A stretch of 64,000 nt of DNA from Terracoccus luteus (GTDB lineage: Bacteria; Actinomycetota; Actinomycetes; Actinomycetales; Dermatophilaceae): the NCBI RefSeq assembly GCF_003635045.1, contig NZ_RBXT01000001.1, positions 2,170,001-2,234,000 of the forward strand, read 5' to 3'. This document shows, piece by piece, positions 1-10,924 of the stretch. The stretch's first letter is position 1. Every line of letters starts with the position of its first letter. A program made the position numbers and the translations under genes. The notes beneath the pieces were generated by a model, which had not been told where the DNA came from, searched no databases, and saw nothing but the letters and a program-made list of their open reading frames with translations.

Positions 1-191
1 TGCTTCGTGATGCGGCCGGAGTCGGGTTCCTGCAGACCTGCGATGACGCGCAGGAGGGTCGACTTGCCGCCACCGTTGACGCCGACGACGCCGATGCGGT
101 CGCCCGTGAGGACGCCGACGCTCACCTCGTCGAGGACGTGCGAAGTGCCGAAGACGAGGGAGACGCGTTCGAGTGAGACGAGGTTGGCCAT
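1..191 (-). CDS. ABC-F family ATPase, N-terminal fragment
   Basis: The gene runs off the left edge, so only about 63 N-terminal residues are visible. They begin MANLVSLERVSLVFGTSHVL and contain a Walker A loop, GVNGGGKST, at residues 37-45. This is the start of the first nucleotide-binding domain of an ABC-F type ATPase, a soluble ribosome-associated family without membrane segments (antibiotic-resistance or translation-factor type). The gene lies just downstream of ispE on the same strand, a neighbourhood also seen in other actinobacteria. The ABC-F subfamily cannot be decided from this fragment, and a transporter ATPase is not fully excluded. Confidence 0.75.
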   Translation of the reverse strand, partial: MANLVSLERVSLVFGTSHVLDEVSVGVLTGDRIGVVGVNGGGKSTLLRVIAGLQEPDSGRITK

Positions 192-263
192 GTCGGGCCC
201 GAGCCTATGTCCGCCGCGCTCCCCCGCCGTAACCGGGAGGGTGGGGCCAGGATGCCGGGTGGC

Positions 264-1202
264 TCAGTCGCGCGGCCCGGCGACGACCTGAGCGCCGTGC
301 ACCGGCCCCTTGGCCCGGCGCAGGTCGCGGCAGAGGTCGGCGGCGGCGAGCGACACCGAGAGGTCGAGGGCGGCCTCGTGGCTCTCGGTGACGAAGGCGA
401 CGGTGGGGCCGCTGCCCGAGACGATGCCTCCGAGGGCCCCGAACTCGACGCCGGCGTCGCGCAGCTCGCGCAGGTCGGGCCGCAGCGAGAAGGCGGCGGG
501 CTCGAGGTCGTTGTGCAGGGCCTGTCCGAGCGCCGCCGCGTCCCCCTGGCGCAACGCGGCCATAAGGTCGGGGCGCACCTGCGGCTCCGCGACGCTCTCG
601 CCCGACTCCTCACGCATCCGGTCGAGCTCGGCGTAGACGGCGGGCGTCGACAGCCCCTCGTCGCTGATGGCGAAGACCCAGTGGAAGGTGCCGCGGGCGA
701 GCACGGGCGCGAGCTGCTCGCCGCGACCGGTGGCCATCGCGGTGCCGCCGCTGAGCGGGAAGGTGACGTCGCTGCCGAGCACCGCAGCCATCTCGGCGAG
801 CTCGTCGCGGTCGAGCCCGAGGGCCCATAGCTGGTCGCACGCGAGCAGGGCCGCGGCGGCGTCGGCCGAGCCACCCGCCATGCCCCCCGCGACGGGGATG
901 TCCTTGTCGATGCGGATGCTCAGCGACTCGTCGACGCCGCAGCGCTCGGCGACGAGCTTGGCCGCGCGCACCGCGAGGTTGTCCTCGTCGGTCGGGATGC
1001 CATCGGCGTAGGTGCCGGCCGGGACGACCTGCCAGCCGTCCCACCGCGCGACCGACACCTCGTCGTGCAGCGACACGGCCTGGAAGACGGTGGCGAGGTC
1101 GTGGTAGCCGTCGGGCCGCAGGGCCCCGACGTGCAGCTGCAGGTTGACCTTGGCGGGCACGCGCACCGTGACGGTGCCCGGCAGGGTCGGCGCGGCTGTC
1201 AT
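264..1202 (-). CDS. ispE: 4-diphosphocytidyl-2-C-methyl-D-erythritol kinase
   Basis: IspE phosphorylates CDP-methylerythritol in the MEP pathway to isoprenoid precursors, in the cytoplasm. The 312-residue product has the usual family length. It shows the GHMP-kinase ATP loop PVAGGMAGGSADAAAAL at about residues 103-119, the N-terminal substrate motif PAKVNLQLHVG, and a C-terminal glycine-rich GGIVSGSGPT. The start is an ATG preceded 6 nt upstream by a TAGGGT -10 element, so the mRNA is probably leaderless. Its position after rsmA on the same strand matches the rpfB-ksgA-ispE order of mycobacteria. Confidence 0.96.
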   Translation of the reverse strand: MTAAPTLPGTVTVRVPAKVNLQLHVGALRPDGYHDLATVFQAVSLHDEVSVARWDGWQVVPAGTYADGIPTDEDNLAVRAAKLVAERCGVDESLSIRIDKDIPVAGGMAGGSADAAAALLACDQLWALGLDRDELAEMAAVLGSDVTFPLSGGTAMATGRGEQLAPVLARGTFHWVFAISDEGLSTPAVYAELDRMREESGESVAEPQVRPDLMAALRQGDAAALGQALHNDLEPAAFSLRPDLRELRDAGVEFGALGGIVSGSGPTVAFVTESHEAALDLSVSLAAADLCRDLRRAKGPVHGAQVVAGPRD

Positions 1203-1208
1203 GTCGCC

Positions 1209-1214
1209 ACCCTA
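1209..1214 (-). promoter_or_regulatory. -10 element of ispE (leaderless)
   Basis: TAGGGT on the minus strand is separated by 6 nt from the ispE ATG. That places the expected transcription start at or next to the A of ATG. No Shine-Dalgarno fits in the gap. Confidence 0.6.
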
Positions 1215-1270
1215 CGGTCTCGTCGGGACGGTCGTACGGGACCGCCCCGTCGTGGTGGGGTCCGAGGCGA

Positions 1271-2161
1271 TCAGGCGTCGGCGGGCTGCGGCCGGTTCTC
1301 GGCGATGCGGGCGAAGTCGAGGATGCCGAGCTGCTCGCCGCGCGTGCGGGGGTCGATGCCCGCCGCGACGAGCGCCTGCTCGGCGAGCACCGGCGACCCG
1401 GCCCACGACGCGAGGGCGCCACGAAGGGCCTTGCGGCGCTGGGCGAACGCGGCGTCGATGCACCGGAACACCTCGACCCGTGAGGCCGTCGTCGACGGCG
1501 GCTCGCGACGCACGAGGGAGACGAGGCCGGAGTCGACGTTCGGCGCGGGCCAGAAGACGGTGCGGCCGACACGGCCGGCGAGCTCGACGTCGGCGTACCA
1601 GGCGGCCTTGAGGCTGGGCACGCCGTAGATCTTTCCGCCGGGCCGGGCCGCGAGCCGTTCGGCCACCTCGAGCTGCACCATGACGAGCACCCGCTCGATG
1701 GTCGGGAAGTGCTCGAGGAAGGACAGCACGACCGGCACCGAGATGTTGTACGGCAGGTTGGCGACGAGGGCCGTCGGGTCGGCGCCGGGCAGAGACGTCA
1801 CCGTCAGGGCGTCCGCGTTGACGAGCTTGAGGCGGTCGGCGTTCTCGGGCTGGAGGTCGCGCACCGTCTGCTCGAGGGCGCCGGCGAGGCGCGGGTCGAC
1901 CTCGACGGCGATGACCTTCTTGACCGCCGGCAGCAGCGCGAGGGTCAGCGAGCCGAGGCCCGGGCCGACCTCGACGACGACGTCCTTGCGGCCGACCCCG
2001 GCGACGCGGACGATCTTGCGCACCGTGTTCGCGTCGATGACGAAGTTCTGCCCCCACTGCTTGGTGGGTCGGACCTCGAGCCGCTCGGCGAGCTCGCGCA
2101 CCTGCGCCGCGCCGAGGAGGGCGGCGTCGTCGACGAGCGCGCCGGCATCCTTGGTGCTCAT
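1271..2161 (-). CDS. rsmA: 16S rRNA dimethyladenosine transferase
   Basis: RsmA (KsgA) dimethylates two adjacent adenines near the 3' end of 16S rRNA during small-subunit assembly. The protein carries the SAM-binding motif [16 protein letters not shown] and the catalytic NLPYNIS motif, after the family hallmark [11 protein letters not shown] chose the ATG at 2161, giving 296 residues, because a TAGGCT -10 element lies exactly 7 nt upstream. The frame stays open to a TTG at 2191 but that adds only a poor ten-residue extension. It lies between rpf and ispE, as in mycobacteria. Confidence 0.95.
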   Translation of the reverse strand: MSTKDAGALVDDAALLGAAQVRELAERLEVRPTKQWGQNFVIDANTVRKIVRVAGVGRKDVVVEVGPGLGSLTLALLPAVKKVIAVEVDPRLAGALEQTVRDLQPENADRLKLVNADALTVTSLPGADPTALVANLPYNISVPVVLSFLEHFPTIERVLVMVQLEVAERLAARPGGKIYGVPSLKAAWYADVELAGRVGRTVFWPAPNVDSGLVSLVRREPPSTTASRVEVFRCIDAAFAQRRKALRGALASWAGSPVLAEQALVAAGIDPRTRGEQLGILDFARIAENRPQPADA

Positions 2162-2168
2162 GATGCCC

Positions 2169-2174
2169 AGCCTA
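2169..2174 (-). promoter_or_regulatory. -10 element of rsmA (leaderless)
   Basis: TAGGCT on the minus strand lies 7 nt from the ATG at 2161. It supports that start over the longer TTG start and predicts a leaderless transcript. Confidence 0.55.
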
Positions 2175-2228
2175 GGCGGCGGCTCCGTCAAAGGCCCCGT
2201 CGGTCGTGACGACGCCGACGGAACGCGC

Positions 2229-3610
<1,382 letters not shown>

Positions 3611-3652
3611 TCGGGACTCGGATCGGTATCGACGCACGGGGCGTGCGGGACG

Positions 3653-4513
3653 TCAGACCCGGTCCCACGACCCGTAGACACGCTCGGCGTTCTCGGAGAC
3701 GGCCCGGCACACCGTGGGCACGTCGACGTTGAGCACGCCGGCGATCGCCCGGACCGTCAGCGGCACGAGGTACGAGGCGTTCGTCGCGCCGCGGTGCGGG
3801 CTCGGGGTGAGGTACGGGGCGTCGGTCTCGACGAGCAGGTTCTCGAGCGGGGTGGCGCTGAGGGCGTCACGCAGGCCGCGGGCGTTCTTGAAGGTGACGG
3901 TGCCGGCGAAGCTGAGGAGGTAGCCGCGCTCGACGCACTCCCGGGCCATCGTGAGGTCGCCCGAGAAGCAGTGCAGGACGGTGCGGTCGGGCGCGCCCTC
4001 CTCGGCGAGGATGCGCAGCACGTCCTCGTGCGCGTCGCGGTCGTGGATCTGCAGGGCCTTGCCGAGCCGCTTCGCGAGGTCGATGTGCCAGCGGAAGCCG
4101 TCCTGCTGCACGTCGACGCCCTCGGGGCCGGTGCGGTAGTAGTCGAGCCCGGTCTCACCGATGACGCGGACCCGTTCGTGGGCGGCGAGGCGTTCGACCT
4201 CGGCGTAGGCGTCGTCGAGCTCACCCGACGCGGCGAGCCGGGGAACCTCGTTGGGGTGCAACGCGATCCCCCCGAGCAGCTCGGGGTGGCGGTCGACGGC
4301 GTCCATCGTGAAGTCGATGCCGTCGAGGTCGCAGCCGACCTGCACGAGGCGGGTGACACCGACCGCACGGGCGCGGGCGATGGCCTCGGCGACGTCGAGC
4401 GGCTCGTCACCCTCGCGGGTGATGTCGAGGTGGGTGTGGTTGTCGACGACGTCGATCGGCAGCGGGTCGGGCGCCTCGGGCAGGCCCCGGTGCCCCGACG
4501 GGGCCGGCGTCAT
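3653..4513 (-). CDS. tatD: TatD family metal-dependent hydrolase
   Basis: This is a TIM-barrel metallohydrolase with DNase activity, implicated in DNA repair and turnover. The 286-residue product shows the N-terminal metal motif DNHTHLD, the glutamate motif [17 protein letters not shown], the histidine motif HCFSGD and the final aspartate in ETDAPYLTP. It starts at an ATG whose first base overlaps the metG stop (ATGA at 4510-4513), so translation is likely coupled to MetRS. The metG-tatD-rpf order is conserved in actinobacteria. Confidence 0.94.
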   Translation of the reverse strand: MTPAPSGHRGLPEAPDPLPIDVVDNHTHLDITREGDEPLDVAEAIARARAVGVTRLVQVGCDLDGIDFTMDAVDRHPELLGGIALHPNEVPRLAASGELDDAYAEVERLAAHERVRVIGETGLDYYRTGPEGVDVQQDGFRWHIDLAKRLGKALQIHDRDAHEDVLRILAEEGAPDRTVLHCFSGDLTMARECVERGYLLSFAGTVTFKNARGLRDALSATPLENLLVETDAPYLTPSPHRGATNASYLVPLTVRAIAGVLNVDVPTVCRAVSENAERVYGSWDRV

Positions 4514-6339
4514 GCGGTGGGCGTCGCGGGCTCGTCGGTCTGCGGCTGCAGCCGCGCGTGCTCGTCGGCCAGCACCTGCTCGGGGTCGAGCTTGACGAAC
4601 ACCGGCGTCGGCTTGCCGACGGTGGCACCCACCGTCACCGGGACCCGTTGCCATCGTGGGGTGTCCGAGTACTCGCCCGTGATGACGGGGTAGGTGCGGG
4701 TGTCGTCGTCGAGGTCGCGCACGACCTCGAGGCGCGGCATCGGCATGAGCTCGCCCTCGCCGCCGAGCACGTGGTGCACGCGGTTCGAGGCGTGCGGCAG
4801 GAACGGTGCCATCATCCGGTTGAGGTCGCTGACGGCCTGCGCGAGGGTGTGCAGCACGGTCGAGAGCCGCTCGCGCTGGCCGTCGCCCTTGAGCTTGAAC
4901 GGCTCGGTGCGCGAGACGTAGGCGTTGGCCTCCCCGACCAGGCGCATGACCTCGCCGAGCGCTGCCTTCTGGCTGTGCCGCTCGAGCAGCGAACCGACCG
5001 TCGTGAAGCCGTCGGCGACGGCGATGAGCAGCTCGTCGTCGACGTCGTGGGCTTCGTACGCCCGCGGGACCTCGCCGAAGCTCTTCGCGATCATCGAGGC
5101 CGTGCGGTTGACGAGGTTGCCCCAGCCGGCGACGAGCTCGGTGTTGTTGCGCTTGACGAACTCGGCCCACGAGAAGTCGGCGTCCTGGTTCTCGGGCCCG
5201 GCCGCGCAGATGAAGTAGCGGATCGGGTCCGGCCCGTAGCGGGCCACGACGTCCTGCACGTAGATGACGTGCTTGCGGCTCGTCGAGAACTGCTTGCCCT
5301 CGAGGGTCATGAACTCGCTCGCGACGACCTCCGTCGGCAGGTTGAGCTCGCCGTAGGGCCCGGGCTCCCCGCCCCGGTCACCGCGACCGGCGTACCCGAG
5401 CAGCTCGGCGGGCCAGATCTGGGCGTGGAAGGTGATGTTGTCCTTGCCCTGGAAGTAGTACGACACGGCATCCGGGTCGTTCCACCACTCGCGCCAGCGC
5501 TCGGCGTCCCCGGTGCGACGGGCCCACTCGACCGACGCCGAGAGGTAGCCGATGACGGCGTCGAACCACACGTAGAGGCGCTTCGACGGGTTGTCCTCCC
5601 ACCCGGGCAGCGGCACCGGGATGCCCCAGTCGATGTCACGCGTCATCGCCCGGGGGCGGACGTCCTTGAGCAGGTTCTTGCTGAACTTGATGACGTTGGG
5701 GCGCCACGAGCCCGAGGCCTCGCGACCGTCGAGCCACTCCCCCAGCGCACCGGCCAGCGCGGGCAGGTCGAGGAAGAAGTGCTGGGTCTCGATGAACTCC
5801 GGCGTCTCGCCGTTGATCTTGCTGCGCGGGTCGATGAGCTCGTCGGCGTCGAGCTGGTTGCCGCAGTTGTCGCACTGGTCGCCGCGGGCCTCGGGGAAGC
5901 CGCAGATGGGACACGTGCCCTCGATGTAGCGGTCGGGCAGGGTGCGGCCGGTCGACGGGCTGATGGCGCCGCGCGTCGTCTGCTCGACCATGTAGCCGTT
6001 GGCGTGCACCTGCCGGAACATCTCCTGCACGACGGCGTAGTGGTTGCGCGTCGTCGTGCGGGTGAAGAGGTCGTACGACAGGCCGAGGTCGGTGAGGTCC
6101 TGCGCGATGACGGCGTTGTACTTGTCGACGAGCTGCTGCGGCGTGAGGCCCTCCTCCTCGGCGAGGACGAGGATCGGGGTGCCGTGCTCGTCGGTGCCCG
6201 AGACCATGAGGACGTCGTGACCCGCCATGCGCATGTACCGGCTGAAGACGTCGGAGGGCACACCGAAACCGGCCACGTGGCCGATGTGACGCGGGCCGTT
6301 GGTGTACGGCCAGGCGACGGCGGACAGGACATGGCTCAT
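4510..6339 (-). CDS. metG: Methionyl-tRNA synthetase
   Basis: MetG charges tRNA-Met and initiator tRNA in the cytoplasm. The 609-residue protein starts [20 protein letters not shown] and carries the HIGH motif (HIGH at residues 18-21), a zinc knuckle CPICG...CDNCG, and the class I signature loop in the form FSTSR instead of KMSKS. There is an anticodon-binding helical domain but no C-terminal tRNA-binding EMAP domain. The ATG at 6339 was chosen over a much longer open frame because homology begins there and a TAGGAT -10 lies 8 nt upstream. It overlaps tatD by 4 nt. Confidence 0.97.
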   Translation of the reverse strand: MSHVLSAVAWPYTNGPRHIGHVAGFGVPSDVFSRYMRMAGHDVLMVSGTDEHGTPILVLAEEEGLTPQQLVDKYNAVIAQDLTDLGLSYDLFTRTTTRNHYAVVQEMFRQVHANGYMVEQTTRGAISPSTGRTLPDRYIEGTCPICGFPEARGDQCDNCGNQLDADELIDPRSKINGETPEFIETQHFFLDLPALAGALGEWLDGREASGSWRPNVIKFSKNLLKDVRPRAMTRDIDWGIPVPLPGWEDNPSKRLYVWFDAVIGYLSASVEWARRTGDAERWREWWNDPDAVSYYFQGKDNITFHAQIWPAELLGYAGRGDRGGEPGPYGELNLPTEVVASEFMTLEGKQFSTSRKHVIYVQDVVARYGPDPIRYFICAAGPENQDADFSWAEFVKRNNTELVAGWGNLVNRTASMIAKSFGEVPRAYEAHDVDDELLIAVADGFTTVGSLLERHSQKAALGEVMRLVGEANAYVSRTEPFKLKGDGQRERLSTVLHTLAQAVSDLNRMMAPFLPHASNRVHHVLGGEGELMPMPRLEVVRDLDDDTRTYPVITGEYSDTPRWQRVPVTVGATVGKPTPVFVKLDPEQVLADEHARLQPQTDEPATPTA

Positions 6340-6347
6340 GGGGGTTG

Positions 6348-6353
6348 ATCCTA
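6348..6353 (-). promoter_or_regulatory. -10 element of metG
   Basis: TAGGAT on the minus strand lies 8 nt before the metG ATG. This predicts a leaderless or almost leaderless transcript for the metG-tatD pair. Confidence 0.5.
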
Positions 6354-6401
6354 GGTGGCGGGCCTGCGGCGCGCGGACGGCGCCGCAGGCACGCGGCCGA
6401 T

Positions 6402-6830
6402 CTACTCGGTGAACGTCACCTCGAGGGTGATCGGCACCGACTTGAGGGCCTGGCTCACGGGGCAGTTCTCCTTGGCGCCCTGGGCAGCCTCCTCGAACGC
6501 GGCGGCGTCGAGGCCGGGCACCTTGCCGGTCACCGTGAGGGTGATGTCGGTGATGCCGGTGCCGGGCTTGAAGCCGACGGCGGCCGAGGTGTCGATGGTC
6601 TCGGCCGGCGTCCCCGCCTCCGCGAGCGCGTGCGAGAGGGCCATCGAGAAGCACGTGGAGTGGGCGGCGGCGATGAGCTCCTCGGGGCTGGTGAGGCCGT
6701 TCGACTCGGTCGCGCGCGAGGCCCAGGTGACGTCGTGGGTGCCGAGGTCGGACGACTCGAAGGTCACCTTCCCGGCGCCCTCCATGAGCGAGCCCTCCCA
6801 GTGGGCCGACGCGTTGCGAATGATTGCCAT
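6402..6830 (-). CDS. OsmC/Ohr family peroxiredoxin-like protein
   Basis: OsmC-family proteins reduce organic hydroperoxides with a catalytic Cys pair. This 142-residue product begins [20 protein letters not shown] and contains [17 protein letters not shown] and [10 protein letters not shown], which supply the two expected cysteines. Length and motifs fit the OsmC branch rather than Ohr. It is a single gene between metG and rsmI on the same strand. The ATG at 6830 begins the conserved region; an upstream GGAGG is about 12 nt away, somewhat far for a ribosome site. Confidence 0.9.
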   Translation of the reverse strand: MAIIRNASAHWEGSLMEGAGKVTFESSDLGTHDVTWASRATESNGLTSPEELIAAAHSTCFSMALSHALAEAGTPAETIDTSAAVGFKPGTGITDITLTVTGKVPGLDAAAFEEAAQGAKENCPVSQALKSVPITLEVTFTE

Positions 6831-6925
6831 GGCTGCAGATTCCTCCGGTTGGACGTGTGGTCCCCTGCGCCGCCGGTCGGCGGCCGGACATAAGCCTCGC
6901 CCGCGGCGCACGGCTCCACAAGTGC

Positions 6926-7756
6926 TCAGGGCCGGGCGACGGCCGCGTCGTACAGCGCCTTCTTCGACAGCCCGGTCGTGGCGGCGACGTCGGCGCAGAC
7001 GTCCTTGAGCCGTTCGCCCGACTGCACCCGCTGCCGGATGCCGGGCAGCGCGTCCTCGACGGACCCGACCTGCCGCTCGGCGCCCGCCACGACGACGGTG
7101 ATCTCGCCCCTGACCCCGTCCTGCGCCCAGGCGACCAGCTCGTCGAGGGTGCCGCGTCGTACCTCCTCGTAGGTCTTCGTCAGCTCGCGGCACACGGCCG
7201 CCCGCCGGATGGGTCCGAAGGCGTCGCGCATCGCGGTGAGCGTCTCGGCGAGGCGGTGCGGGGCCTCGAAGTAGACGAGGGTGCGGCGCTCCGTCGCCGA
7301 CTCGGCGAGGGCCCGGGCACGCTCGCCCGGCTTGCGCGGGAGGAAGCCGTCGAAGGCGAAGCGGTCGACGGGCAGGCCCGAGACGGCGAGGGCCATGAGC
7401 ACCGCGCTGGGACCGGGGACGCAGGTGACGCGGACGCCCGCCTCGACCGCCGCCGCGACGAGCCGGTACCCGGGGTCGGACACCGAGGGCATCCCCGCGT
7501 CGGTGACGACGACGACCCGGTCACCCGCGACGAGCCGCTCGACGAGCTCGGGCGTGCGGCCGGCCTCGTTGTGCTCGTGGTAGCTGAGGACGCGGCCCCG
7601 TGGCGTCACCTCCAGGGCTGTGAGGAGTCGGCGCAGGCGCCGGGTGTCCTCTGCCGCAACGAGATCGGCCGTCGCGAGCTCCTCCCCCAGCCGCGGGGCG
7701 GCGTCGCGGGGGTCGCCGATGGGAGTGGCCGCGAGGACGAGGACGCCGAAGGTCAT
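6926..7756 (-). CDS. rsmI: 16S rRNA (cytidine-1402-2'-O)-methyltransferase
   Basis: RsmI methylates the ribose of C1402 in the 16S rRNA decoding centre. The 276-residue product shows the tetrapyrrole-methylase fold signature: [43 protein letters not shown] and [14 protein letters not shown]-terminal helical domain ends [13 protein letters not shown]. The start is preceded by GGGAGG. The neighbourhood next to metG-tatD is also seen in mycobacteria (Rv1003 near Rv1007-1008). Confidence 0.95.
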   Translation of the reverse strand: MTFGVLVLAATPIGDPRDAAPRLGEELATADLVAAEDTRRLRRLLTALEVTPRGRVLSYHEHNEAGRTPELVERLVAGDRVVVVTDAGMPSVSDPGYRLVAAAVEAGVRVTCVPGPSAVLMALAVSGLPVDRFAFDGFLPRKPGERARALAESATERRTLVYFEAPHRLAETLTAMRDAFGPIRRAAVCRELTKTYEEVRRGTLDELVAWAQDGVRGEITVVVAGAERQVGSVEDALPGIRQRVQSGERLKDVCADVAATTGLSKKALYDAAVARP

Positions 7757-7798
7757 GGGCCCATCCTCCCGTGCGGTCGCACCGGCGGCCCGCCCGCC

Positions 7799-8584
7799 TC
7801 ACGCACGGGCGGGCAGCCCGAACTCCGTGTGCACTCCCGGGCTGAAGGCCACGTGGTCGGGCGTGCGGTCGGCGAGGTTGCCGAGGCCGACGGACCGCAC
7901 GAGATCGTCGTCGAGCTCGACGACCTCCGCGTCGCGAACGGGCCAGGCGCCGTGGACGTTCGGCACGTAGAGGGTGCGCCCGAGATGCCGGACGTAGAGG
8001 CCCCAGCGGTCGCCGAGGTAGTGGTCGAGCTCGGTCGCCTCACGGGGGTCGCCCACCCGGATGCCGATGCGGCTCGTCACCGGTGCACCGCGTCGCCGCA
8101 GCCTCGCTTCGTAGTGGTGGACGTCGCGACCGGTGAGGTCGGGCTCGACGGTGTGCCGCATGTGCGCCCAGCGGTACGGCAGGCCGAACGCGGCCCGGGC
8201 CCCGGCCACGATGACCGAGCGGTCGGTGTCGAGGCTGAGGAAGACGATGCCCCGACGGCCGTCGGCGTCGACGGCGTAGAGACGGACGTTCGTCTCGAGG
8301 AAGGTCCCCGCCCACGGAACCCCGGGGCCGCGCCCGACCCCGGCCCCGACCATGCGGAACGGGATGAGGCCCACGTAGGTGCGCCCGTCACGGACGTCGG
8401 GCCGGGCGCCGGGCGGCATGAACCGCTCGACCTCGCTCGGGTCGACCGCCCAGTGGATGAAGGTCAGGTCGAGCCAGTCCTGGTTCATCATGATCGGCCC
8501 GGTGAGCGGGGGTGCGCTGCTCGGAACGTGGTCCGGCGCCGGGCGGCGCAGCCACGACCTCCGGCGTGGGGTCGCAGGGGACAT
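7799..8584 (-). CDS. DUF2071 (YqjF-like) protein
   Basis: This 261-residue protein matches the YqjF/DUF2071 family, whose biochemical role is unknown. Recognisable features are MMNQDWLDLTFIHWAVDP, YVGLIPFRMVGAGVG, TFLETNVRLYAVDADGRRGI and a C-terminal HVAFSPGVHTEFGLP. The ATG at 8584 is preceded 7 nt upstream by a CATAGT -10-like element, suggesting leaderless expression. It lies 17 nt from the stop of the upstream HNH gene on the same strand. No membrane segment is evident. Confidence 0.85.
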   Translation of the reverse strand: MSPATPRRRSWLRRPAPDHVPSSAPPLTGPIMMNQDWLDLTFIHWAVDPSEVERFMPPGARPDVRDGRTYVGLIPFRMVGAGVGRGPGVPWAGTFLETNVRLYAVDADGRRGIVFLSLDTDRSVIVAGARAAFGLPYRWAHMRHTVEPDLTGRDVHHYEARLRRRGAPVTSRIGIRVGDPREATELDHYLGDRWGLYVRHLGRTLYVPNVHGAWPVRDAEVVELDDDLVRSVGLGNLADRTPDHVAFSPGVHTEFGLPARA

Positions 8585-8591
8585 GGACCCC

Positions 8592-8597
8592 ACTATG
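8592..8597 (-). promoter_or_regulatory. -10-like element of the DUF2071 gene
   Basis: CATAGT on the minus strand lies 7 nt from the ATG at 8584, inside the short gap after the HNH gene stop. It would allow leaderless transcription independent of the SOS-controlled gene upstream. Confidence 0.4.
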
Positions 8598-8600
8598 CCG

Positions 8601-10604
8601 TCACGCCGCGTGACCGATGACCGGGGCCAGCGCCAGCACCGCCTGCCAGAGCTCGGCGTTGTCGGGTGTGTCCTCGATGGTGATGCGGTTGACGCCCTGA
8701 CGTGTCGCCTCGTCTCTGCCGACGCCGGCGGATGGTGCGCCGGGCAGCAGCGGTGGGGCCTCGGAGTCGTAGCTGTGCCCGGTGCCGGTCGTGACCCGGA
8801 CGGTGTGACCGCGTACTCCACCGTCCCGCCGCCCTTCCTGCTCCCGAGGCATGACGGTGCTGCTGAGGTCGGGGTGTTCCTTGGTCAGGTTGCACGCCAC
8901 GCACAGGCCCTGACCGTTACGTGCGGTGGTGGCTCCGCCGTCGGCGTGCGGGGTGACGTGGTCGACGTGTCGGGCTGGGGCGTCGCACCACGGCGTCCGG
9001 CAGGTGGCGGCGTCGCGGGTCAGGACGAAGCGGCGTAGGCCGTCGCTGAAGAGGCGTCGTCGGGAGTCCATGGCGACGAGCTCGCCGGTGTCGGGGCGGA
9101 CGAACAGCCTGCGTAGCCAGACCCGCCCGGCGCGGGACAGACCACCCCCACCCTCCCGGGGCTCATCACCGCCTGAATCGTCGGCGTTCTCAGGCCTGAG
9201 GTACTCGCGGGCCCAGCCGGCGGGCACGGTGCCGTAGCCGAGCAGTTGCGCTGGAGTGTCGGCGCCGTCGCCGGTGTTGAAGAGGGCGTCGAGTCCGATG
9301 ACGAGCTGCACCTCGACGTCAACCCCGGCCCTGCCGGCCGGGCCGTCTGACCTCTCAGCCGGCCGAGGCTGATCGGTGGCGGCGTCAGCGTTCGCTGGCT
9401 GCCTCGGCGTATCGAGCTCGTCCCCGTCCTCACCAGTCTCGGTGCCGGTGGCGCTCTTCGCCGCATCAGCCGAGTCGGCCGCGTCGCCAGTGTCGGTCGT
9501 GGTGCTCGCGCGGCCGGTGATGCGGTCGACGAGGGTGTCGGCCATGACCTGGCCCTTACCCCGCTCGTCCCCGTCGGCCTTCGCGGACGCGGCCGCCCCG
9601 GTCAACGCGGCGTACGCGGCGACGGCTTCGGCGGCGGGGAGCAGTGCGGACAAGTACGCCATCGTGTCCGGCGCCGGGCGCAACGTCACCCGCCGCTCGG
9701 ACTCCGCCTTGCGCGCCCGGGCCAGCACGCTCTCCGGGTCGAGCCGGTACGCGACGGCCCGCACGAGGCGCTGCAGCTCCCGGTCGCCCAGCCCGCCCAA
9801 GCGCTCACCCATCGAGTCGTGCAGCTCTCGGTCCAGGCTGCGACGGTCCTCCGGAGACAGGACCGCGGCCTCCTGCGTGATGGACAGGGCCCGCCGCTCG
9901 CTCAAGACGCCCGCCTCGAGCAGGGCGAGGGTGTGCGGCATGTCCTGGGTCAGGGTGAGCGCGAACCGGACGCCCTCGGCGCCCTTGAACGGAGACAGGT
10001 GCCGCGCCAAACCCACCTGCGCCGCCACCCCGCCCCTCGCGATCGTGTTCCGCCGCGAGGACGACACCGGCCGCTCCGACTCCCCGCCGGCGTCCGTCCC
10101 CGTGCGGCCGCTGCCGGCACCGTCACCCGAGCCAGACGCCTCAGACGCGTCGGCACTGTCGGAGGTGGCGCCCACGCGCGGATCGGGATGCGCCCCGAAC
10201 TCCAGCGCCGCCGCCCACGAGGCCAGGTCCGCCTTCTCCCGCGCCGCCCGCCACCCGTCGAAATCACCCGACGCAGAGGCCGCCTGCGCCTCCTCGCGCC
10301 AGGCCAGGGACTCGTGCTCCTGCGACGCGACGAACCCGGCCGTCACCCGCACCTGCGCCGCCCCCACCGCCGCCTTGACCCGCTCCAGGGCAGACAGCAC
10401 GTCGATGCGCTCCGCGTCGGTCAGACACCACGACGGCGGCGCCGGGGCTCGCAACGAGGCCGGGATGCAACGCGCCGCTCCCTCATCGGCCGCCGCCTGA
10501 CCCGCCTCGCCACCGGCCGTCGACTCGGCCGGTTCGACGCCCGCGAGCGCCACCAGCAGGGCGTCGAGCCCTGTCGGCGTCACCCACTCGTCACTCTCGA
10601 ACAT
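8601..10604 (-). CDS. DUF222 / HNH endonuclease (13E12 repeat family), LexA-box controlled
   Basis: The 667-residue protein combines an N-terminal DUF222 (13E12 repeat) domain with a C-terminal HNH nuclease domain: RRFVLTRDAATCRTPWCDA, HVDHVTPHADGG and GLCVACNLTKEHP supply the Cys pairs and the HNH His/Asn residues. Low-complexity Asp/Ala/Gly/Ser-rich linkers occur near residues 205-245 and 420-485. The family is multicopy in actinobacteria and its cellular role is poorly defined. The start ATG sits inside a perfect actinobacterial SOS box (10597-10612), and a TAGAAT -10 lies 7 nt upstream, so expression is probably leaderless and DNA-damage induced. Upstream codons in the open frame are not supported. 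Confidence 0.9.
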   Translation of the reverse strand: MFESDEWVTPTGLDALLVALAGVEPAESTAGGEAGQAAADEGAARCIPASLRAPAPPSWCLTDAERIDVLSALERVKAAVGAAQVRVTAGFVASQEHESLAWREEAQAASASGDFDGWRAAREKADLASWAAALEFGAHPDPRVGATSDSADASEASGSGDGAGSGRTGTDAGGESERPVSSSRRNTIARGGVAAQVGLARHLSPFKGAEGVRFALTLTQDMPHTLALLEAGVLSERRALSITQEAAVLSPEDRRSLDRELHDSMGERLGGLGDRELQRLVRAVAYRLDPESVLARARKAESERRVTLRPAPDTMAYLSALLPAAEAVAAYAALTGAAASAKADGDERGKGQVMADTLVDRITGRASTTTDTGDAADSADAAKSATGTETGEDGDELDTPRQPANADAATDQPRPAERSDGPAGRAGVDVEVQLVIGLDALFNTGDGADTPAQLLGYGTVPAGWAREYLRPENADDSGGDEPREGGGGLSRAGRVWLRRLFVRPDTGELVAMDSRRRLFSDGLRRFVLTRDAATCRTPWCDAPARHVDHVTPHADGGATTARNGQGLCVACNLTKEHPDLSSTVMPREQEGRRDGGVRGHTVRVTTGTGHSYDSEAPPLLPGAPSAGVGRDEATRQGVNRITIEDTPDNAELWQAVLALAPVIGHAA

Positions 10605-10612
10605 GTGTTCGA
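10597..10612. promoter_or_regulatory. LexA (SOS) box over the HNH gene start
   Basis: TCGAAC-ATGT-GTTCGA is an exact match to the actinobacterial SOS consensus TCGAAC-N4-GTTCGA. It spans the start codon of the DUF222/HNH gene (ATG at 10602-10604, minus strand), directly over the expected transcription start. A bound LexA would block initiation. Confidence 0.85.
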
Positions 10613-10617
10613 TTCTA
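10612..10617 (-). promoter_or_regulatory. -10 element of the HNH gene (leaderless)
   Basis: TAGAAT on the minus strand is 7 nt from the ATG and abuts the SOS box. The recognisable -35 is weak. Confidence 0.6.
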
Positions 10618-10796
10618 ACAGGAACCCCCCGTCCGCGGAAGACTTGTCCATACTCGAATTCAACCGTCCGACAGCGACATCCGCCCCTCGACCGACAGGC
10701 GTGGACGAACCGTCGGCCCGTCACGACTCGGACGAACACCACCGAGCCGCGACCACGAAACGCCCGTGACCGGCATCCCCCCGGCTCCCGGTCGCT

Positions 10797-10829
10797 GGTC
10801 ACGCGCTGTTCACCACACGGCCACCGCGC
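10797..10829 (+). promoter_or_regulatory. PHO-box-like tandem repeats upstream of phoX
   Basis: Three consecutive 11-nt units occur: GGTCACGCGCT, GTTCACCACAC and GGCCACCGCGC. The middle one has the GTTCACC core of streptomycete PhoP direct-repeat units, and the flanking ones match most core positions. The array lies about 95 nt upstream of the phoX start. A TAGCGT -10-like element (10857-10862) and a weak ribosome site follow. The 320-nt gap between the HNH gene and phoX otherwise holds nothing I can identify. Confidence 0.6.
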
Positions 10830-10924
10830 GCCCACCCGACGCGGCACGGACGCTCCTAGCGTCGGTGACGTGCCCACGCCCCACGGCGCAGCCGCACCTC
10901 ACACCCCGCCCTAGGAGCCACCCC

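Noticed and set aside
5270-5300. Missing KMSKS in MetRS as a sign of inactivation
   Set aside because: The FSTSR variant occurs in this MetRS group and all other motifs are intact.
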